Source: Paracentrotus lividus (taxonomy: Eukaryota; Echinodermata; Echinoidea; Camarodonta; Echinidae). From it: a stretch of DNA of 64,000 nucleotides. Position 1 is the first letter of the stretch. Each line of letters starts with the position of its first letter. Both the position numbers and the translations under genes were made by a program. The DNA is taken from the NCBI GenBank assembly GCA_940671915.1, contig CALNVZ010003434.1, forward strand, positions 13,915,975 through 13,979,974. The letters are read 5' to 3'. This document shows positions 55,707 through 64,000 of the stretch, piece by piece. The notes below the pieces were generated by a model. That model made no database searches and was not told the DNA's origin. It saw nothing but the letters and a program-made list of their open reading frames with translations.

Positions 55707-55750
55707 TAATAATAATAATAATAATAATAATAGTAATAATAATAATAACA
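55622..55750. repeat. (TAA)n microsatellite
   Basis: Homologue of 35322-35470 at the same place relative to the neighbouring module exon. Confidence 0.95.
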
Positions 55751-56223
55751 GAAAAAATATATATATATACATGTATATATATATATACAGCCTTTTTTAT
55801 GTATATTTTCGCATGAGAGACTGTAACACTAAAATATGAAGTACAATCCTCAGTAAAAACATATTAAAAACCAAAACATTTTTTTCCTTTTAGTTCTACG
55901 GCGCTGATTGTTCATGTAAAAAATCAATTGAAATTAATTCATCACCCAGAAAATTATAACACGTATTATTAATACATTGAAGTTTTGAAAACGCACAAGG
56001 ATACAGAGAATTTATTTTTTTTATTCTTTTCAAAATAAGATCACTAACGATTGGGAAATCCTCACATTGGCAAAGTCAGTGACTGCAATATGTGATGTCG
56101 TCGTTGATCCAATAGAGATCAGTGGATGGAGAAAGGTATTAAAAAGAGATGAAAAATAATTATGAACTGGATTGAAAAAATAGAAATATTAATGGATAAA
56201 CCTCAACAACAACAACAACTTAC

Positions 56224-56304
56224 CATATCCGGTCTCCTTTGGTGACTTTGCATAATTCTCATTTACTGTACTGACTTCATCTGGTTTTTCTTTTAACTCG
56301 TATC
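56224..56304 (-). CDS. Array 2 module exon, 27 aa KEKPDEVS type
   Basis: 81 nt, acceptor CCGTAG, donor GTAAGT, phase 1-1: GYELKEKPDEVSTVNENYAK then SPKETGY. Direct counterpart of 36527-36607 with one residue changed. Confidence 0.78.
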
Positions 56305-56542
56305 CTACGGAGAGGAATAAGTGCAGCCTTATAGGGATTGTTTGAATTTATTAAGGTTTCAAAAAATGCTCTTCTAGCTAATGATAGGTGCGCAGCCGTA
56401 AATTCTTAAGATGGTTGAGGGGGCACAGCTTTAAATTTCCTGATGTTGACATTTGTGTAAAATGATAAGATCTCAAATAAAGAAAGAAAAAAAATAAAGA
56501 CGGATATTTTAAGAAAAGATAAACGTAATAGAAATTGAATAA

Positions 56543-56770
56543 ATCAGTAGAACAATCAGTAGAGTGTCTGCCTTATGAACAGGAGACCCTGGGTTCGATC
56601 CCGGGTCGAGTCATACCGAATATTAAAAAATGGGACCCTCTGCCTTCTACCTAGGCGCTCGGTATTTGTGAATGCAGAGGGATAATAATAACATTATTTT
56701 ATGCAGGGCCCGCTGGGAGAACATTTCATTAAGAGCTGAAGTGGCTACCCTGGATAAATAAGTTAATATT
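56543..56770 (+). mobile_element. tRNA-derived SINE, copy 2
   Basis: Same insertion as 36848-37075, carried by the segmental duplication. Box B GGTTCGATCCC is intact. Confidence 0.82.
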
Positions 56771-56946
56771 ATTAGTATAATAAAACACGACATTTGTTTT
56801 TATGCAGTTGAAGCACGGGATCTAACACAATTACCTACAATGGAAGTTATACACTTAAAAATCTTTCTTAAAACAAAATTGTGTTCCTACACATATAAAT
56901 AGCTCAAACCATTGAATTATTGATGGAAATAACAAAAACAAATCAC

Positions 56947-57027
56947 CATAACCGGCTTCCTTTCCAAAATAGTTCTCATTTAGGCCTGCGGCGCTCGATT
57001 CATCTGGTTTCCCTTTTAGCTCGTATC
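56947..57027 (-). CDS. Array 2 module exon, 27 aa ESSAAG type
   Basis: 81 nt, acceptor TCCTAG, donor GTGATT, phase 1-1: GYELKGKPDESSAAGLNENY then FGKEAGY. Intact, whereas its array 1 counterpart (37255-37334) is frameshifted. It is the most upstream exon of array 2 still present; the equivalents of 38351-39555 would lie in the A+C-rich block and are missing. No first exon for array 2 is visible. Confidence 0.75.
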
Positions 57028-57635
57028 CTAGGAAAAGGAATGAATAAGTGCAGGCATACTAACATGTATATATCTTACTGTATCAGTTGGGTATCTTGGA
57101 ACGGGGAATGGGGGAGGGGGTTACGTGCCCCGGGAGGCACTTGAGAGGGCACTTTAAAGAACCCCTACCCCTAATAAATAAATAAATGAATAAATTTAAA
57201 ACAAAAAATAGCTCGCGTATTATTCGTTTGATAAGATATTAGTATCCTCTTTTTTAATAACACCTCATTTTTATAGTGATGGAAGTCGTTGCACCTGACC
57301 CCCTAGTGACATAATTTTTTAAATATACAGACTTTATGTTCAACGAACAAAAACAAATTTTAATCGTTCAGCAGTACCGGATTTTAGACCGGAGTGACAT
57401 TTAACATTTGCCCTGGACGCAATTGACCCTAGATACGTCACTGCATTTTATTTATTTATTAATTTTTTTTTAAAGTTTGCAAGGGCCTCAAAATAAATGT
57501 AGCTAAAATTTTCCTCGATAGAGACTTGGTTGTAAAAACGCAGAGAGGAGAAGTGCAATTTTCACCAAGAAAAAATCAAGTCATCATGACTGTTTTTGCC
57601 ATCCATGCTCAAGAAAATAAAAAGTAGACTAGCGG
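57028..57635 (-). repeat. Array 2 intron, copy of 37335-37940
   Basis: Matches array 1 closely up to AGTAGACTAGCGG and then stops abruptly. No exon inside. Confidence 0.8.
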
Positions 57636-60600
57636 CTTATAGACAAGATTTCAACACATAACGAGACAGCAACCTGAGAAACACCCGACCCCCCAATGAA
57701 CCTCAGCATAATAAACGGACAATCAAAATCTTTAAACATAATGCACGAACAAAAGAACCAGAAACACTCACAGATGACACTAAAAACTACGAACCAAAAC
57801 AATCAATCATTAGATTCAATAACAACTAGCTCTTTCCCAACGCATAACGTAATAACACATTACATCATTGAGAACATTACATAGATAGCCAATAATTGAC
57901 ATATAGAACACAATCATAAGCATAAGCCACAGTAAAATGAGACAATAAGAAATAACACTATATAACACTATCGTACGACAAGCCAGCCATGTATACCAAT
58001 ATTCACTAAGTCCACTGAAACTAACATACACAATAACAAGATCGTAACAAATAATATGCATAGCACATACGCAAAACCCAAAATGAGCAACTTAACACCA
58101 AAAACCAACTACGAAGAGAGATATAAAAGATCCACAAAAAGAAAATTTAGAAACTCCGAATACAAGCTACATGTAATCGCATAACATGGCTCAGAAACAC
58201 AAATATATCCAATAGATGCACACGAACAAAAATTCACTGGACAATGAGACGCCTTCGCTTTGATTCACTCTAACAAGGACACATCAAACTTATACGAGGC
58301 GAATACGATGAGGTAAGATCAGAATACACATCAATCAACAAAAAATCGAGAAACTTATAAAAAAGTAGTTGCCCACGAGTTAACACAACCACCACCACCC
58401 ACCCACACCGCATCCCGCCCACCTACACCCGCAATTTTAGCAATTGAAGCCTCCCCTCGCCGCACGCGACAAAAAACTTGTCAGTAGAGTACAGTCTCAA
58501 AACTAAACAGCCGACACACGCCAGACCATAATCTGATTCAGAAACTCCAAGAAGAAAAAGCAAGATGAAGTCCAACACGCTAGCTCATCTTCTGTCACAC
58601 ACCGCCTTGAGCCTCAATAAATCTCAACCGAATATAAAGCCCGCCAACGGGCGCCTACTGCACCAGCACACCAAAATCATCGAGCAGAACCAGCAAGGAT
58701 CTACACCAACTCCGACCACAAACCAATACCTCCCTAATAATAGTAACACTCGATACAATAAACAACAACACGCAACAACCCAACCAACACAATCCACACC
58801 GGAAAACAACAAACGTCAAAACTCCCAACAAAAGTAGCACAGCATTCAAACGCACACAATTGCCTAAATCGTCGAGATGCTTTGATTATCCACTTAGACT
58901 CAATTTTTAGCACTCCACTGGACAAACACATCAGAAACTAAGAGCCATAACTGAACACCAATAACCAAAAACATCCAACCCTAAACAACAAAGTCTGAAG
59001 ATCACAGACATAATTAGTACGAAGCAATGACTACAGACATTTAGCAGATAACAGACCATAAACTAGTCCACCACCAACTATACCAGTTAGTCATTTCACG
59101 TAGGACACACACTCGATCGGGATTCTTTAGGCACAGACGACTCAAGAACATAACAGCAGTCTTCCACAAGAACGACTAAATTCTCATAATATAAATGACT
59201 AAAGAGTTAGTACATAACCACTCGAGACACTTTGATAGTGACAGACCCCGACCTAGACATCAATAAGAATTCAAGGCACACACAAGCGAAATCCTACCAC
59301 GATTGAATTATTTAGTGGTCAATTAGGACCACATAAGAAACCACAACAGAAGCACACAATCCCCATCAGCGAACTCTAAACACAATCTACACACCTCAAC
59401 ATAACGGCTATACCAATCACCCAAATCACCACCAACACAAACACCACATCACAGACACACCCACACCCACAACATCATTTACAAAACCAACATAAACATA
59501 AAAATAAAGCACCTAGTAAACCATAAGGAATGAGACTCAACACAATACAAGAAATACCGCACAACATCATAACACATGATCACACCACCTCACCACAACA
59601 ATCACACATGACCAAACAACATAAAATACAAGAGGCAAAGAGAGTGAACCGGGGAGAAGACACAATAGAGACCAACAAGGAACAGACAGACGAGAGACAG
59701 ACGAAGATGAATACCACACACACAAAAAGCACAATACTACCAACAAATAAACAAACATCACCCATCACCAAACCACCACCGCCACACAAAGTGCTGAAAT
59801 AGACTAAACAACACCATCGACACCACTAATCCCTGTCCACACCGAAAATCACGCATCTGCAAATCACCCAAAAGGATCCACCAATACAAACATACAGTAC
59901 AATCACCACCACCAAACAACCACTCAGCCATAGGTCAGACAGCGAAAGACACCAATAAAGTCAAATACATCAATATATATCAAGTATAATGCCGCGCGAC
60001 ACTATAACTCCACCTCAAAGATTCAAGCCCACAACACGCAGTGTCCATAAACAGACGACGCAAGATCGCAGCACCGTAAGCACCCCACTACACCAGACTC
60101 CAGGCAAACTCATTATGTCACCCACCGTAGAGAGCACACCGGTGACAACGCCCCACCCCAGAGGACCGCGGTTGACCACCATCACAACAACACTCACACA
60201 CAGCAGCCACCACTCCACCACCGCACAAGCATTAAAAGAACAGACCGAACTCACAATCCCCGTTTTCTACACAGGTAGAAACCAAGAAACAAAATCACCA
60301 AAAAAGTATTCTCACACAAACAGCTAAACCGGACCAATCCCTACAAGCCGAACGGAAAAGAGAAACTGAGAACCACCGACGACGCCGACACCAACGACAT
60401 CCCCACGAATTCACACAAGGCAAGAATGGACCAAGCACGTGAGAAGCGCACATTACGACCACCACACCAACCATCCACACCCCCAAACCCCTTACCTTCC
60501 GGAAGACATAACACAAACGAACAACCCCACAAAGGATAACTCAGCCCAAAACACCCCTAAAGCAAAAACGACAAATAAAAAAAAACACGGAAAAAACTAT

Positions 60601-60900
60601 TAAATCCACAGAAATGCCACCTTCGAATGAACCACAAAAAGAATCAAATCATAATATAAGAGATAAAAAACACCCGCAACAGGCACAACGAAACAAATAA
60701 CACAAAACAAAAGACTACCACCCCACAGCAACCAAATACAACACCAGGAGCAAATCAAACGGACAGGCGACTCAACACGATATAATAAGTGATCATGACG
60801 AATCCCATCACCCAAGCAGAGACGCAATGCAACTACATAACTTACCACGTTACACGCTCTTCATACCAATCCTAGCCAATAATTACCTACACACTCTATC
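57636..60900. other. Anomalous A+C-rich, strand-asymmetric block
   Basis: About 3.3 kb in which the plus strand is dominated by A and C, with little G or T, unlike every neighbouring region. It has no exon of the cluster, no inverted repeats, no periodicity, and no recognisable protein: the Thr/Pro/Gln-rich or Cys/Val/Leu-rich frames merely reflect composition. The left boundary is sharp, where array homology ends at 57635; the right boundary is near 60900. It may be an assembly or read artefact or a real compositional island; I cannot decide. Confidence 0.8.
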
Positions 60901-62829
60901 ACGGAACGAAGATAATAATAAGGGATTACGAATTGGTCCTACTTAAAATATTGTCTACTCTAGAGTTCTGAAAAGACCGGGAAAAACCAAAGGATATTTT
61001 TCCCCACACAAAGTTTCTTCATTTTGAAATAAATATATTGAATGTGATTTATTATTATTGATACATAGGGTCTGCGTTTGGTCTGGTCGTCCAATATCCC
61101 ATTATTATTCAAACACCATGCAGGGTAGGAGTCGTTCCACACGGGTCACTTCACCATTCATACATAGTATATCATTATTATTTATTCTAGGGGAGGGCGC
61201 TTCGATAAAGGGGGGGGGCAAAGGCAACTAATTCCCATTTTAGGCACCTTTCCCCTAAATTTTCGGTCGGAAATTCCTGGGTAAGTACTTTTAGTATTCC
61301 GATTCCGGTAGGCTCCTGAAAAAGGTAAATAGGCCATTCTAAATCACAAACATAACCATATACCCTACTGATATTGAATTAATTACATGAATATATACAA
61401 TCATGGGTAACAAAATTCGTATTTTGGCATCTTAAAAACGGTTTCTCAGATAATAAACAATGCATTAGCAGTATTTTTATTAATACAAATATTATATTAA
61501 GGTATCTCTTGTATATTCTGATTAATATCTTAATCACAGTAAAATCACTTAAAGTGGTCGTGTGTAAAACAAGAAAATAAAAATAAACAAAAACTAACCA
61601 TGGACATACAAAAACATCCAAACTGCAGAATTATGAATGATGTAGACATTTTCTTGAGTGATTCTATGGGGTTATAATTGGCTAAAGAAATTGCAATGAA
61701 ATGATATGAAAAAAGATAAAGACAATTCATAATAAATGATTAAAAAAAAGAAGAAAAGTACCTTTATCATGATAACAATATTTCATTTGATATAAACAGG
61801 ATTTAATCATTTCAAAAGCACGGGGACATTTTCGCGGAGAAATTAAAATAATATTCGATAAAACTAAACACAATCTGTTTAATGAAACGCGGGTATAAAG
61901 TAAACATGTAATTTGGGCAAAACGTATAGACGAAACTATACCGAAGCTATTGGAAAGTAGTATAATGTTATTTCCAAAGTTGGTATAATATAACAAAAAT
62001 AAAGCAAACATTATCAAAAACAATTGACATTACTAGATTAAATGTCCATAAAAGGACCCCATTTTAAATTCTTCCCCCGACAACGACAATATAAAAAATT
62101 CAAGATATAATATGTTTAAAAACTTAAATATCATCCTCTCTAGACCTGTAAAGAGAGCGACCGAGATCAAGAGCTTGGAAAACAAAGCGGTTTGAAGACA
62201 CCATATAAGTGATTTTAAGACCCCATAAGGAAATCGCCAGTTCAACCACCACCGTGCACGACCGCTTTGTGACGGTGAGGACGCTTGTTCCGTCCTTACA
62301 CCATTCATAAACCGCTTTACAATGCCCTTACACCGGGTCCCATGACCGAGCCTGCGTTCATGCCCGCAGAAAATGTGAGCATGCTCAGTCATGCCAAAAT
62401 ATCGCCGGGCATGAACCGAAGGCAAAATCAAAGACGGTCATCACCGACCCACCTGTATTATCTCCGGGTATCCTTCCGGTCCCGTGTCGTATCAACTTGT
62501 CGCACGGTCGCGAACGGTGGAAACGGTGAGTCACCCGGCGAAGAAAACAATTTGTTTTTCTTGTCAGAGAGCGGAGGCCGCGCGAGCGGAATCACACGGA
62601 CAAAAAGAAAGCGTGAACTATATATGAGGACTGTCAGCTGCCGTACCAGGCTGGCTAGGACCGTATAGACCCGGAATAGAACTAACAGACCCCGGTAAAT
62701 GAAGACAACCGACCCGGTGAAAATTGAGAAAAATGTAATGTGGCCGGTGCCGTTCATTGCCTGTGTGAATATTGTTTTCGGTGAACGGCGAAAACCCGTT
62801 CAATTTACCCGGAAATGTGACACCTCCAA
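60901..62829. other. No recognisable gene
   Basis: A+T-rich to about 62150, then a GC-richer 600-bp part (62150-62820) containing a 127-codon plus-strand frame and a 132-codon minus-strand frame. Neither resembles a known family or has splice support. Confidence 0.45.
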
Positions 62830-63322
62830 ACATGAGAAAGCGTTTTCGATCGCATAAATAACATTTTATCATTATTGTATATGTGTCTGAAAACACATAT
62901 TGGTTTAATATTATAACACGGTCTTATAACGGCGGGGCACTGCCGCTTTGGTGATCATAAGCATTATGACTTCTGGCAAATATCATATCATTTTTGCCAC
63001 GCGAGGCTTTACATGCTCGTAGGATCTAAACTTGATAAGAAACAATAATAAATCATGTTTTTTTTTTCTCTCACTGTTTACTGTTACGATTTATTGTAAA
63101 CGTATCTACGTTATTATAATAATTTTTGTGTTAATTCAATTTTAACTGATTTTTAGTTTGTTTTTTAATTGTTTTTGACGAAAATACAACTTTAATTGTG
63201 TTTAAAAATTCAGCTATAAAGAACAAATTTACAGTACATGGCTTAACATTTAGCCTAATTACTTGAACTGCAACAAAGTATGGTATGACTATGAATTTTG
63301 TTAAATCCATTCCTCTCACTGT

Positions 63323-63385
63323 GATATGACTCTAAAGCTGGCATTCGAGTTAATAGTGAGAGCTATGGAAAGGAGGCCGATAATG
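63323..63385 (+). pseudogene. Inverted copy of the decayed module exon 38593-38655
   Basis: Same 63-nt body and same lost splice sites, on the plus strand. Confidence 0.65.
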
Positions 63386-63574
63386 TTAAGCTGTTGTTGT
63401 TGTTTTTTTTCTTGTTTCTTTCCTACCTTGTCTATCAATAATTCGAGTGAATTTAATCCAGTTAACATAGAGGCTTCTTCCCTTTTGTTTTCCTTCACAT
63501 GAATGTCACATTTTTCATTTACATTTACATTTATTACGGTATATATATGACTGTATTGATCTATCCTCACCCAG

Positions 63575-63614
63575 GGTTATGAATTAGCTGAGCTGCGTTA
63601 AGGAGAACGGTACG
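63575..63614 (+). pseudogene. Broken inverted copy of the 14-aa module exon
   Basis: Counterpart of 38351-38392 on the plus strand, 40 nt rather than 42. Acceptor CACCCAG and donor GTAATT remain, but the frame is lost. Confidence 0.6.
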
Positions 63615-64000
63615 GTAATTTATGATGAGTTTTGTTTTGTCCATCGCCGATTTGATAAAACTCATTTGGGGTGCAATATTATTACGTTAGGCACGTCTTT
63701 TATATGATCCGCCTTTGAAAATACAACTTTTATTGGCTGATAGCGGATACCAGATGAGTCAACAATGGCATTCCACTTATTTTTTTTCATTTTTTTTTCT
63801 CCAATTAAAATTATCATTATATGTTCTCTTTTATTTTTTTAAGATTAATTCAACGTTTGTTATCTTATCGTCCTTTGGGATAATCTTGCAGAAAGATCCA
63901 ATGGAAACATGTCACCTAATATGACATCAGAAATCAACTCGCCCCCTATTTCAAAATTTACTAAATTATGCAACCCCATTTAAACGCTTTATTTCGCCGC

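Larger units (their letters stand above)
62830..64000 (-). repeat. Inverted copy of 37940-39190
   Basis: Reads as the reverse complement of the array 1 region: GAGAAAGCGTTTTCGATCGC against GCGATCGAAAACGCTTTCTC at about 39163-39182. At 64000 it reaches the position equivalent to about 37940, the same point at which array 2 homology breaks at 57635. It stops about 260 bp short of a first exon equivalent to 39453-39555. Confidence 0.88.

Noticed and set aside
59989..60327. 112-codon Thr/Pro/His-rich frame as a gene
   Set aside because: Composition simply follows the A+C richness of the block; no splice, promoter or domain support.
57636..60900. Mitochondrial insertion suggested by the strand asymmetry
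   Set aside because: No tRNA, rRNA or respiratory-chain reading frame under any code I could recognise.
62285..62668. 127-codon frame in a GC-richer patch
   Set aside because: An opposing long frame overlaps it, no domain is recognised, and no splice or promoter context is visible.

Overview
The window is nuclear DNA of an animal: A+T-rich, intron-rich, packed with foldback and terminal-inverted-repeat (TIR) elements, non-LTR retrotransposon tails, a tRNA-derived SINE and long trinucleotide microsatellites. A marine invertebrate is likely. An echinoderm is my guess from general character only; no marker gene proves it. There is one 25-N scaffold gap (17176-17200). Frequent one-base indels between nearly identical copies suggest a noisy long-read assembly, so some broken frames may not be biological.

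The host genes appear to form one cluster of small secreted-protein genes built from tiny exons. Five first exons occur: four on the minus strand (gene A 2926-3043, gene B 25663-25777, gene C 43990-44104, gene D 39453-39555) and one on the plus strand (gene E 9000-9126). Each encodes a related signal peptide (minus-strand ones begin MKSxxSVIFLV), has a TATA-like box about 120-135 bp before the ATG, and ends in splice phase 1. Most intact downstream exons are phase 1-1 and a multiple of three long, so they can be added, lost or skipped without changing frame. Genes A and B continue into short Arg-rich exons. Gene E continues into a Gly-rich exon and an acidic terminal exon (about 102 aa in all). 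Gene D continues into an array of modules with the consensus GYGSKAGAGVAENYGKEAGY.

Two such arrays are present, both on the minus strand. Array 1 (32337-39555) has its first exon. Array 2 (48790-57027) has more modules, but its upstream side breaks off at 57635 into about 3.3 kb of A+C-rich sequence (57636-60900) unlike anything else here. Beyond it, 62830-64000 is an inverted copy of 37940-39190. I could not assign a function. The cluster looks like a fast-evolving secreted family with a conserved leader and variable mature part; structural/adhesive or immune-effector roles are open inferences.

Many mobile elements can be delimited because segmental copies supply pre-insertion sites inside the window. 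Clear cases are 5653-6505 (TA), 10384-12682 (TA), 24009-24591 (TTAA), 26253-28809 (about 4 bp), 41099-42544 (8 bp) and 42611-43501 (TA). A Tc1-like DD34E element (51140-52803) sits 14 bp from the acceptor of a decayed array-2 exon. A degenerate Tc1 palindrome lies at 19227-20866.

Layout: 1-7300, gene A and its segment; 7300-8800, foldbacks; 8867-18706, gene E with large TE-filled introns and a tandem near-duplicate; 19227-20866, Tc1 palindrome; 21600-31000, gene B segment; 31000-39690, array 1/gene D; 40200-43500, LINE tail and two TIR elements; 43900-47700, gene C segment; 47870-57635, array 2; 57636-60900, A+C block; 60901-62829, unassigned; 62830-64000, inverted duplication.
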